Shown here piece by piece: positions 48,460 to 56,464 of a DNA stretch of 64,000 nt. Within the stretch, counting starts at the first letter, position 1; every line of letters starts with the position of its first letter. This DNA is from a bacterium (lineage in GTDB: Bacteria; Bacillota; Clostridia; Christensenellales; Aristaeellaceae), in contig SFTH01000013.1 in the NCBI GenBank assembly GCA_004563405.1, positions 15,073-79,072 on the forward strand, written 5' to 3'. A program made the translations under genes and the position numbers. The notes below the pieces were generated by a model that was given only the letters and a program-made list of their open reading frames with translations, was not told the origin of the DNA and ran no database searches.

Positions 48460-49343
48460 CCCGAAACAAACCCATCCGAATCCGAAATCTCATCATGCTC
48501 ACCCTCGCGGGCGCAATCAACGCTATTGGCGTGACGCTCTTTCTCGCGCCGGTTCAGCTCTATGACAGCGGCATTTCCGGCACTTCGATGCTGCTTGCCC
48601 AGCTGACGCCCGAGCGCTTCAGTCTTTCGCTGTTTCTGATCCTTCTGAACGTGCCTCTGTTTCTCTACGGCCTGAAGCGCCAGGGCGGCCGCTTCACCTT
48701 CTACGCCATCTACACTGTGGCGGTCTACTCCGCCTGCGCATGGCTCATCACCGATGTGCTTCCCCTGGATGTGCGGGCCTCCTCGCCGCTGGCGGGGACG
48801 GACCTTCTGCTCTGCGCACTCTTCGGCGGCCTGATCTCCGGCGGGGGCAGCGGAATCGCCATACGCTTCGGCGGGGCGATGGACGGCATCGAGGTCATGG
48901 CCGTGATCTTCGCCAGGCGCATGGGCCTCACCGTGGGCAGCTTCGTCATGCTCTACAATGTGATTCTGTACATCTTCTGCGGCGCACTGATGCAAAGCTG
49001 GATCCTTCCGCTGTACTCCATACTCGCCTACGCCGCAGCGCTGCGGGCGGTGGATTTCATCGTCGACGGCATCGACCGCTCCAAGTGCGCCATCATCGTC
49101 ACCACCCGACCCGAGGAAATCTGCGCCGCGCTGAGCACCGCCTTCGAGAGCGGCATGACCCGCGTGGACGCCCGTGGCGGCTTCTCCAACACCTATCAGG
49201 CGATGATTTACTTTGTGGTCAATCGCTTCCAGGTCACGAAGATGAAGGACATCGTTCACGAGATCGATCCCCTCGCCTACATCACCATCAGCGAAGTGGC
49301 CGATGTATTCGCCCGCAACCAGAGCGCACCGGGCGCGGATTGA
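48456..49343 (+). CDS. YitT family membrane protein
   Basis: A 295-residue protein with five or six hydrophobic segments (NLIMLTLAGAINAIGVTLFL, LFLILLNVPLFLYGL) and GGGSGIAIRFGGAMDGIEVMA, followed by a soluble C-terminal DUF2179 domain (SKCAIIVTTRPEEI, TRVDARGGFSNTYQ, IDPLAYITISEVADVF). This is the YitT/YvjA layout of Firmicutes; the function is unknown. It starts with GTG overlapping the regulator stop (GTGA) after an AGGAGG site, so it belongs to the kdpDE-like transcript. Confidence 0.9.
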   Translation: MTRNKPIRIRNLIMLTLAGAINAIGVTLFLAPVQLYDSGISGTSMLLAQLTPERFSLSLFLILLNVPLFLYGLKRQGGRFTFYAIYTVAVYSACAWLITDVLPLDVRASSPLAGTDLLLCALFGGLISGGGSGIAIRFGGAMDGIEVMAVIFARRMGLTVGSFVMLYNVILYIFCGALMQSWILPLYSILAYAAALRAVDFIVDGIDRSKCAIIVTTRPEEICAALSTAFESGMTRVDARGGFSNTYQAMIYFVVNRFQVTKMKDIVHEIDPLAYITISEVADVFARNQSAPGAD

Positions 49344-49368
49344 CAGCCCGGGTGTGGAATGATAGAAT

Positions 49369-49421
49369 GGTGCAGGGGCCGCGATTTGCGCTTCAAATCG
49401 CGGCCCCTGCACCCTGTTTTT
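49369..49421 (+). terminator. Very strong terminator with a 20-pair perfect stem
   Basis: Perfectly complementary 20-base arms (49369-49388 and 49394-49413) flank a five-base loop, followed by CTG and five T. It ends the kinase-regulator-yitT unit. Confidence 0.9.
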
Positions 49422-49441
49422 GGGAATTGGAGCGTGTACAA

Positions 49442-50509
49442 ATGGAAAAGGCGATCATGTGGATCATGGCGTGCGGCGCGCTGCTGGGCGGCCTCGACCG
49501 CCTGTCCGGAAACCGGCTGGGCCTCGGAAAAAAGTTTGAGCAGGGCTTCGAGCTCATGGGCTCCACGGCCCTGTCCATGGCGGGCATACTCTGCCTCGCG
49601 CCCATGCTGGCAAAGATTCTGCGGCGCTTCGCCGCGCCCGTCTGCGCCCGCATCGGCCTGGATCCGGCCATGCTGGCGGGCGTGCTCGCCATCGACATGG
49701 GCGGCTATCCGCTCTCCATGGAGCTGGCTGCGGACGCCGCGGTCGGACGCTTCTCCGGCGTCATCGTCGCCGCCACCCTCGGCTGCACCGTCAGCTTCAC
49801 CATCCCCATCGGCGTGGGCATGCTGCGGGACGGTGCGCGCACGGACTTCTCCCGTGGCGTGCTCTTCGGCGTCGCCACGCTCCCCGTCGCGCTGGCCGTC
49901 GGCGGCCGCCTCTGCGGCCTCGGATTTGGTACGATCCTGCTTCAGAGCCTTCCCGCGCTGTTGCTGTCCGCCCTCGTGCTCCTCGGCCTGCGCTTTCGGA
50001 CGGACGGAACAATCCGGGCCTTTTCCGTTTTGGCGGCCTGTATCCGCGCGCTGGCCACAATCGGCCTCACGCTGGGCGCGTTTGAGTACATGACGGGGCG
50101 CGCGCTGCTGCCGGGACTCTCTCCCCTCGCGGATGCGATGGGCGTGGTGGCCTCCATCGCCATCGTCATGCTGGGCAGCCTGCCCATGGCTGAGCTCCTC
50201 CAGCGCCTGCTTCGCCGTCCTCTGCGCCGCTTCGGCGCGCGTACGGGCATGAACGAGACCAGCATTGCGGCGCTGCTCGTCGGCGCGGTGAGCGTGCTCC
50301 CGGCCATCGCCATGGTTCGGGACATGGACAGCCGCGGGCGAGTGGTCAACGCCGCGGCCATGGTCTGCTCCGCCTCCGCCTTCGCCGCCCATCTGGGCTT
50401 TGTGGCGGGCGTGGACGCATCCATGATTCTTCCCCTGTTTGCCGCCAAATTCACTGGATCGCTCACAGGCGCGCTCGTTGCGCTCTGGGCGACGCGCCGC
50501 CGCGCCTAG
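49442..50509 (+). CDS. EutH-type membrane protein (ethanolamine permease family)
   Basis: A 355-residue, very hydrophobic protein with about ten membrane segments, related to EutH: GKKFEQGFELMGSTALSMAGIL near the start (pieces KKFEQGFELMG), MLAGVLAIDMGGYPLSMELA, FTIPIGV and AAHLGFVAGVD near the end. EutH promotes ethanolamine entry in gut bacteria. No other eut gene is in the window, so it stands alone and its substrate is unproven. The ATG follows TTGGAG by nine bases; its TAG overlaps the stop of the convergent nitroreductase gene. Confidence 0.85.
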   Translation: MEKAIMWIMACGALLGGLDRLSGNRLGLGKKFEQGFELMGSTALSMAGILCLAPMLAKILRRFAAPVCARIGLDPAMLAGVLAIDMGGYPLSMELAADAAVGRFSGVIVAATLGCTVSFTIPIGVGMLRDGARTDFSRGVLFGVATLPVALAVGGRLCGLGFGTILLQSLPALLLSALVLLGLRFRTDGTIRAFSVLAACIRALATIGLTLGAFEYMTGRALLPGLSPLADAMGVVASIAIVMLGSLPMAELLQRLLRRPLRRFGARTGMNETSIAALLVGAVSVLPAIAMVRDMDSRGRVVNAAAMVCSASAFAAHLGFVAGVDASMILPLFAAKFTGSLTGALVALWATRRRA

Positions 50510-51264
50510 TCCTCCTCCGGCCGGTACTGGCGCAGATATTCCGCGACGGAGCGGCTCATTTCCCGGGAAAAGTCTGAATTGTACTTGCGCGCGCAGAAGG
50601 CGCGCATCCATTCGTCGAAGCCCCGCGCACCCGCGCGCCGGGCAAACATCTCGCGAAGCTCCGCCTCGTCCAGATCCCGATAGGCATTTTCATGAACGAT
50701 GTGCTTCAATTCGGCCCGCTCCGGCTTGACGCGTTCCATGCGCGTCTCCACGGGATAGCCGAACACGAGCATCGCTGCCGGAAAGACATATTCCGGCAGC
50801 TTCAGCAATTCCCGATGCTCTTCGCAATGCTCCATGATGTCTCCGATGTAGCAGGAGCCAATGCCCAAACTCCACGCGGCGGTCACGGCGTTCTGCGCTG
50901 CGATAACCGCGTCGTTGATTGCCAAGGCCCAGTCGCCCGCCAACGGCTTGCGGGGCGATGCGCCTGCGTATTCAAAGGCCCGCTGCCACTTCCGGCAGTC
51001 TGCGCAGAAGATGAGCGTGAATTTTGATCGTGCAATGAAGGGCTGATCGTCGCAGCTGACGGCAAGCTGCGCAAGAAGGTCCGGATCGGTTACCTCGATG
51101 ATGGTGTAGAGTTGCTGATTGCCCGCCGTGGGCGCCATGGCCGCCGCGTTCAGGATCCGCAGGCGATCCTCCCCGGAGATGGGCCTGTCCTCAAAGGCGC
51201 GCACCGACTTGCGTGCGCTCAGCTGCCACAATACCTCGTTTGATACCAGAGAATCCCGATCCAT
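50506..51264 (-). CDS. Nitroreductase family FMN-dependent oxidoreductase
   Basis: A protein of about 252 residues of the nitroreductase fold: the N-terminal RKSVRAFEDRPI phosphate-binding motif, AAAMAPTAGNQQLY, a middle AVTAAWSLGIGSCYIGDI and FPAAMLVFGYPVE. It resembles the NfsA/FRP-like or oxygen-insensitive NAD(P)H nitroreductase subgroup. The start at 51264 has GGCGGAAG upstream. It is a single gene, convergent with eutH. The natural substrate is unknown. Confidence 0.88.
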   Translation of the reverse strand: MDRDSLVSNEVLWQLSARKSVRAFEDRPISGEDRLRILNAAAMAPTAGNQQLYTIIEVTDPDLLAQLAVSCDDQPFIARSKFTLIFCADCRKWQRAFEYAGASPRKPLAGDWALAINDAVIAAQNAVTAAWSLGIGSCYIGDIMEHCEEHRELLKLPEYVFPAAMLVFGYPVETRMERVKPERAELKHIVHENAYRDLDEAELREMFARRAGARGFDEWMRAFCARKYNSDFSREMSRSVAEYLRQYRPEED

Positions 51265-51398
51265 ACACTTCCGCCTTTCCATCCCGGCGCTTTCCGGGAA
51301 ATCAAATTCCTTTTTTCAGGATAGCATATTGGGGGTGAGTGATCAAGAGTCGATCGAGTGGAAACCGGATTGATAATCACAGAATAACAGATTTTGAA

Positions 51399-51427
51399 TT
51401 TACTTTCAAGGATAAATAGTATATAAT
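51399..51427 (+). promoter_or_regulatory. Promoter of ftsH
   Basis: TTTACT (51399-51404) and TATAAT (51422-51427), 17-base spacer, plus strand, 42 bases upstream of the ATG with its GGAGG site. Confidence 0.72.
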
Positions 51428-51468
51428 AGAACCATTCTCGGGAAATCCTGTATTCAGGAGGAAAGAAT

Positions 51469-53276
51469 ATGAACGAAGTCAAGAAACCGAAAAAGCCCTC
51501 TTATACTATTACGCAATTGTAATGCTCATCCTGATGCTCATCAATACCCTCGTGGTTCCCCTGTTCGCCCATCCGAAGGTGACGGAGGTGGACTACGGAA
51601 CCTTCATGAGCATGACCGAATCGCAGGACCTTGGCCTCGTTGAGGTGGAGAACAACCAGATCATCTTCACCGACAAGGCAGAGGAAAAGATCTACAAGAC
51701 GGGCCGCATGGACGACGAGGGCCTCATCGAACGCCTCTACCAGTCCGGCGCAAAGTTCTCCAGCGAAATCGTGGAGGAGACCTCTCCCCTGCTCAGCCTG
51801 CTGGTGAGCTGGCTGCTGCCGATCGCCTTCTTCGTCATCCTCGGCCAGTTCATTACCAAGCACTTCATGAACAAGACCGGCGGCAATTCCATGATGTTCA
51901 ACATGGGCAAGAGCAACGCCAAGGTCTACGTCAAGTCCTCCAACGGCATCATGTTCTCCGACGTGGCCGGGGAGGACGAGGCGAAGGAGAATCTAACCGA
52001 AATCGTGGACTATCTGCACAACCCCAGGAAGTACGAGGAAATCGGCGCGAAGATGCCCAAGGGCATCCTGCTCGTCGGCCCTCCCGGAACGGGCAAGACC
52101 ATGCTGGCCAAGGCCGTCGCGGGCGAGGCCAACGTCCCCTTCTTCTCCATGTCCGGCTCCGAATTTGTGGAGATGTTCGTGGGCATGGGCGCGAGCAAGG
52201 TGCGCGACCTGTTCAAGCAGGCCAAGGAGAAGGCGCCCTGCATCGTGTTTATCGACGAGATCGACGCCATCGGCCAGAAGCGCGACGGCCGGGTCGGAGG
52301 CAACGACGAACGGGAGCAGACACTGAATCAGCTGCTGACCGAGATGGACGGCTTCGAGGGCAACAACGGCGTGATCATCCTGGCCGCCACCAACCGGCCG
52401 GAGACGCTGGACCCGGCGCTGACCCGCCCGGGCCGCTTCGACCGGCGGGTGCCCGTGGAGCTACCCGACCTGAAGGGCCGCGAGGAGATCCTGAAGGTGC
52501 ACGCAAAGAAGATCAAGGTCGCCCCGGACGTGGACTTTGAGCACATCGCCCGCATGGCCAGCGGCGCGTCCGGCGCGGAGCTTGCCAACATCGTCAACGA
52601 AGCCGCCCTGCGCGCCGTGCGCGACAACCGCAGCTGCGCCAATCAGGCGGATCTGGAGGAGAGCATCGAGGTGGTCATTGCAGGCTACCAGAAGAAGAAC
52701 GCCATCCTCACCGATCAGGAGAAGCGCATCGTTGCCTACCACGAAATCGGACACGCGCTGGTCGCGGCAAAGCAGACCAACTCCGCTCCGGTGCAGAAGA
52801 TCACCATCGTGCCCCGCACCAGCGGCGCGTTGGGCTATACCATGCAGGTGGAGGAGGGCAACCACTACCTGATGAGCAAGGAGGAGATCCTCAACAAGAT
52901 CGCCACCTTTACCGGCGGCCGCGCGGCTGAGGAAATTGCCTTCGGCTCCATCACCACCGGCGCGTCCAACGACATCGAACAGGCCACCAAGCTGGCCCGC
53001 GCCATGCTCACCCGCTACGGCATGAGCGAGGACTTCGACATGGTGGCGCTGGAGACGGTGACGAATCAATACCTGGGCGGCGACGCGTCGCTTGCCTGCT
53101 CCGCTGGCACCCAGGAGAAGATCGACGAACAGGTGGTCGCCCTGGTGCGCGCCCAGCACGAGAAGGCCCGCCGCATCCTGGAGGAAAACCGCGCCAAGCT
53201 CGACGAGCTTTCCAACTATCTCTACGACCGCGAGACCATCACCGGCGAGGAGTTCATGAACATCCTCAACGGCTGA
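51469..53276 (+). CDS. ftsH: ATP-dependent zinc metalloprotease FtsH, with a frame break near the start
   Basis: FtsH is a membrane AAA+ protease that removes damaged membrane proteins and selected regulators. The main frame (51522-53276, 584 codons) encodes an extracytoplasmic region, a membrane segment near 90, Walker [14 protein letters not shown], Walker [13 protein letters not shown], the second region of homology [18 protein letters not shown], and the zinc motif HEIGH with its downstream acid. The proper ribosome site (AGGAGG) serves ATG 51469, which reads MNEVKKPKK and then stops at 51520-51522. Rejoining one base back at AAAAAG gives [15 protein letters not shown], a normal FtsH N terminus. 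See the frameshift entry. Confidence 0.9.
51490..51522 (+). other. Frame break in the ftsH 5' end
   Basis: From ATG 51469 the frame is open for 17 codons and ends in TAA. The rest of FtsH lies in the -1 frame, joined naturally at AAA-AAG-CCC (51490-51498). One extra C in the CCC run would also restore the frame and give KKPLLYYY. The ATG at 51522 lacks a ribosome site and would shorten the first membrane segment. Confidence 0.85.
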
Positions 53277-53290
53277 CGCACTCCACGACG

Positions 53291-53332
53291 AGCGCCCCGA
53301 ATCGCATTGCTACGATTCGGGGCGCTCTTTTA
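53291..53332 (+). terminator. Intrinsic terminator after ftsH
   Basis: AGCGCCCCGAATCG pairs perfectly with CGATTCGGGGCGCT, followed by CTTTTAT on the plus strand. Confidence 0.9.
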
Positions 53333-53347
53333 TCGTTGAAGCGCGCG

Positions 53348-53548
53348 TCAACCACAGCGCCTCCGGGGGCGCTTCGCCCCCTTCTCCTTCGCGCAGTCCG
53401 CACATCTGGCGCAGCGGGCGCAGTCGCCGCAGCAGCCGCCGGAATTGCCGCCGCAGGAGCAGCCGCCCCTGTGGCGGAGGATGTGCACGACCGCCGCCAC
53501 CAGCCACAGCGCAATCAGCGCGACGAGCAACCAGGAGAGAAAATTCAT
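53348..53548 (-). CDS. FeoB-associated Cys-rich membrane protein
   Basis: A 66-residue protein: one N-terminal membrane segment (about 4-25), HILRHRGGCSCGG and a tail with many cysteines (GGCCGDCARCARCADC) ending in a basic stretch. This layout is the small partner commonly found after feoB in Firmicutes. Its role is unproven; iron or metal handling at the membrane is suggested by the cysteines and the position 15 bases after feoB. Confidence 0.88.
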   Translation of the reverse strand: MNFLSWLLVALIALWLVAAVVHILRHRGGCSCGGNSGGCCGDCARCARCADCAKEKGAKRPRRRCG

Positions 53549-53563
53549 ACCTTCACCTCAGAC

Positions 53564-55924
53564 TCACATCCAGCCCAGCATCCGGAGCACCAGCGCAACG
53601 AGCAGGCTGATCAGCCAGGCGATGCCGCACTGGGAGAGCACGACCACCGCAGACCATCTTCTGCCCAGCTCCCGCTTGACGGCCGCAATGGCCGCCACGC
53701 AGGGCGTGTACAGCAGCGAGAATACCAGGAACACCAGCGCCGTTCCCCGGCTGAACAGGCTTCCCAGCGACGCGGAGGCGCCGCCCAGCAGCACCTGAAA
53801 GGTACTCACCACGCTCTCCTTGGCCGTAAAGCCGGTGATGAGCGCCGTGGAGATGCGCCAGTCGCCCAGACCCAGGGGCCGGAAGATGGGCGCGATCAGG
53901 CCGCCGACGAGCGCCAGCAGGCTCTGGGAGGAATCCGTCACCACGTTGAGGCGGGTGTCGAAGGTCTGGAGGAACCAGATGATCACCGTCGCCACGAAGA
54001 TCACCGTAAACGCCTTGGTGACGAAATCCTTCGCCTTCTCGCCAATGAGCTGCAGGACGTTGCGGGGCGTAGGCATGCGGTAGTTGGGAAGCTCCATGAC
54101 GAAGGGCACGGGCTCGCCGCGGAACGCCGTCCGCTTGAGCGCCAGCGCATAGAGTATGCCCACGAGGATGCCGCCGAAATACAGGCCCAGCATCACCAAT
54201 ACGGCATGCTCCGGGAAGAATGCCGCCGTAAACAGCGCGTAGATCGGCAGCTTCGCGCTGCAGCTCATGAAGGGCGTGAGCAGTATGGTCATCTTGCGGT
54301 CGCGGTCGGAGGGCAGCGTCCGGGTTGCCATGATGGCCGGCACGCTGCATCCGAAGCCGATGAGCATCGCAACCACGCTCCGGCCGGACAGGCCGATCTT
54401 GCGCAGCAGCTTATCCATCACGAAGGCCACGCGGGCCATGTAACCGCTGTCCTCCAGCATGGACAGGAAGAAGAACAGCACCACGATGATGGGCAAAAAG
54501 CTCAGCACGCTGCCCACGCCCGCGAACACGCCGTCAATGACCAGCGAATGAACCACGGGGTTGATGCCGTAGGCGGTGAGCGCGCCGTCCACCAGATTTG
54601 TAAACGCGTCGATCCCCAGCGACATCAGATCGGAGAGCCAGCTTCCGACGAGGCCGAAGGTCAGATAGAACACCAGCGCCATGATGGCCACAAAGGAGGG
54701 CAGCGCCGTGAAGCGCCCGGTGAGGATGCGGTCGATGCGCTTGCTGCGCAGGCGCTCCTTGCTCTCGCTGGGATGCACCACCGTCTGGGCGCAGAGCTCC
54801 GTGATAAAGCGGAAGCGCATGTCCGCCAGCGCCGCCATGCGGTCCTGTCCGCTCTCCTCCTCCATCTGGGTCACGATGTGCTCCAGCATCTCCACTTCGT
54901 TCTGATCGAGCTCCAGCTTCTGAAGCATCAGATCGTCGCCCTCAATGAGCTTGGTGGCGGCAAAGCGCACGGGCAGATGCCTGCGCCGCGCATGGTCGTC
55001 GATCAGGTGCATCACCGCGTGGATGCAGCGGTGCACCGCGCCGCCGTCCTCGCCCGAATCGTCGCAGAAATCCATCCGCCTGGGCCGCTCGTCGTAGCGC
55101 GCCGCGTGAATGGCATGCTCGATCAGCTCGTCAATGCCCTCGTTCTTTGCGGCGGAGATGGGCACCACGGGAATGCCCAGCGCCTCCTCCAGGAGGTTGA
55201 CGTTGATGGTGCCGCCGTTCTCGCGCACCTCGTCCATCATATTCAGCGCAAGCACCATCGGCATGCCCAGCTCGATCAGCTGGATGGTCAGATACAGGTT
55301 GCGCTCGATGTTGGACGCGTCCAGTATGTTGATGATGCCGTTGGGGCGCTCCTTGATCAGGAACTCGCGGGTCACGACCTCCTCGCTGGTGTAGGGCGAG
55401 AGGGAGTAGATGCCCGGCAGGTCCGTCACGGTGGCTTCCGGATGGGAGCGGATCACGCCGTCCTTGCGGTCCACCGTCACGCCCGGGAAGTTGCCCACAT
55501 GCTGGTTGGAGCCGGTGAGCTGATTGAAGAGCGTAGTCTTGCCGCAGTTCTGGTTGCCCGCCAGCGCAAATGTAATCTTTTCTCCCGTCGGGATCACCTC
55601 CCGGGGCTTTACGTTGAGCTTCAAGTCCTTCTCGCCCACGCCCGGATGGGGAATGATGATGCGCGGACGCTCCGTGCGCCGGAACTCGTGGGCCTCGTGG
55701 ATGTCCCGGAGCTCAATTCTCGCGGCGTCCGCCTTGCGCAGGGTGAGCTCATAGCCGCGCGTACGGATCTCCAGCGGATCGCCCAGCGGCGCCGCCTTGA
55801 TCATCGTCACCTCCGTGCCCGGCGTGAGACCCATGTCCAATATATGCTTTCGAAGTGAAGTTTCCTCGCAGTTTACGCTGTGAATGACGGCGTCCTTTCC
55901 GGGCGCCAGCTGGTCAAGCGTCAT
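53564..55924 (-). CDS. feoB: FeoA-FeoB fusion, ferrous iron transporter
   Basis: A 786-residue fusion. Residues about 1-75 are a FeoA-type SH3 domain (MTLDQLAPGKDAVI, MGLTPGTEVTMIKAAPLGDPLEI). Then comes the FeoB G domain with G1 GNQNCGKTT (Cys for the usual Ser), VDRKDG, G3 DLPGIYSLSPYTSEE and G4 NMMDEV, a helical insertion, and the membrane domain with its gate and core regions (LSFLPIIVVLFFFLSMLEDSGYMAR in pieces, GFGCSVPAI, ITGFTAKESVVSTF). It imports Fe2+ with GTP hydrolysis. Start MTLDQL follows GGGGAGAGG; an upstream frame lacks support. The Cys-rich partner follows. Confidence 0.95.
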   Translation of the reverse strand: MTLDQLAPGKDAVIHSVNCEETSLRKHILDMGLTPGTEVTMIKAAPLGDPLEIRTRGYELTLRKADAARIELRDIHEAHEFRRTERPRIIIPHPGVGEKDLKLNVKPREVIPTGEKITFALAGNQNCGKTTLFNQLTGSNQHVGNFPGVTVDRKDGVIRSHPEATVTDLPGIYSLSPYTSEEVVTREFLIKERPNGIINILDASNIERNLYLTIQLIELGMPMVLALNMMDEVRENGGTINVNLLEEALGIPVVPISAAKNEGIDELIEHAIHAARYDERPRRMDFCDDSGEDGGAVHRCIHAVMHLIDDHARRRHLPVRFAATKLIEGDDLMLQKLELDQNEVEMLEHIVTQMEEESGQDRMAALADMRFRFITELCAQTVVHPSESKERLRSKRIDRILTGRFTALPSFVAIMALVFYLTFGLVGSWLSDLMSLGIDAFTNLVDGALTAYGINPVVHSLVIDGVFAGVGSVLSFLPIIVVLFFFLSMLEDSGYMARVAFVMDKLLRKIGLSGRSVVAMLIGFGCSVPAIMATRTLPSDRDRKMTILLTPFMSCSAKLPIYALFTAAFFPEHAVLVMLGLYFGGILVGILYALALKRTAFRGEPVPFVMELPNYRMPTPRNVLQLIGEKAKDFVTKAFTVIFVATVIIWFLQTFDTRLNVVTDSSQSLLALVGGLIAPIFRPLGLGDWRISTALITGFTAKESVVSTFQVLLGGASASLGSLFSRGTALVFLVFSLLYTPCVAAIAAVKRELGRRWSAVVVLSQCGIAWLISLLVALVLRMLGWM

Positions 55925-55953
55925 GCCTCTCCCCCCTCTGAAATACCGGAAAT

Positions 55954-55982
55954 ATATTAGCACGCAGGCCGTCACTTTACAA
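55954..55982 (-). promoter_or_regulatory. Promoter of the feo operon
   Basis: TTGTAA (55977-55982) and TAATAT (55954-55959) on the minus strand, 17-base spacer, 30 bases upstream of feoB. No clear Fur or DtxR palindrome was recognised. Confidence 0.6.
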
Positions 55983-55998
55983 CTTCAATTGTGTGAAT

Positions 55999-56313
55999 TT
56001 ATACCCTGTATTTCAAAATCACAAGCTCGACCAGTATGGCGAGGCGATAGAAGAACACCAGCTCGCGCTTCTCCTCCCCGTCCGGCAGGCGCGTAATCAG
56101 GGCGTTGAGCGCCGCCTTGTCCTCCTTTGAAATCAGCTGCGGGGCGAGGATCTCAATGCTTCCGCTGCGCCCCACCAACAGCCGGTTGGCCACGCTGCGC
56201 AGTTCCTCCCCGCAGCGCGCCGCGAGAGGCGCGTCCTCCCGGCGGAGCGCCGCGGGCACGGGCAGTTCCAGAAAGGCCTTGAGCACCAGTTTATCCGCTC
56301 TGTTGTTCAGCAT
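55999..56313 (-). CDS. Hypothetical protein, 104 residues
   Basis: A soluble, probably helical protein of unknown family (LVLKAFLELPVPAAL, CGEELRSVANRLLVG, ISKEDKAALNALITRL, ending VELVILKYRV). The start has GGAGGGAGCG upstream and a sigma-A-like promoter (TTGAAT-17-TATACT) precedes it. It lies between feoB and the divergent rnr gene. No terminator is evident between it and the feo promoter boxes, which begin 17 bases beyond its stop codon. Confidence 0.65.
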   Translation of the reverse strand: MLNNRADKLVLKAFLELPVPAALRREDAPLAARCGEELRSVANRLLVGRSGSIEILAPQLISKEDKAALNALITRLPDGEEKRELVFFYRLAILVELVILKYRV

Positions 56314-56342
56314 TTGCGCTCCCTCCCGTCTCTGTTGCTTCC

Positions 56343-56371
56343 AGTATAGCGGAATTCGCCGCCCGATTCAA
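56343..56371 (-). promoter_or_regulatory. Promoter of the 104-residue hypothetical gene
   Basis: TTGAAT (56366-56371) and TATACT (56343-56348), 17-base spacer on the minus strand, back to back with the rnr promoter. Confidence 0.6.
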
Positions 56372-56379
56372 TGGCTTCC

Positions 56380-56408
56380 TTGATTTTCATGGTTGCTTGT
56401 GCTATTCT
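56380..56408 (+). promoter_or_regulatory. Promoter of rnr-murI
   Basis: TTGATT (56380-56385) and TATTCT (56403-56408), 17-base spacer on the plus strand, 56 bases upstream of rnr. A small GCGGATATTCCGC-type inverted repeat (CGGAATATCCG region, 56421-56433) lies in the leader. Confidence 0.6.
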
Positions 56409-56464
56409 ATGACTGAACCGCGGAATATCCGCAGATAATAGAAAAAACGAATTCAGGAAGGCCC

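Noticed and set aside
51484..51498. Canonical programmed -1 heptamer at the ftsH frame break
   Set aside because: The site reads G-AAA-AAG, not A-AAA-AAG, and the following DNA is AT-rich without a stable stem-loop, so programmed slippage is not favoured over a one-base deletion.
53336..55858. 840-codon plus-strand open frame opposite feoB
   Set aside because: It is an antisense shadow of feoB, low in complexity and rich in His, Gln and Arg.
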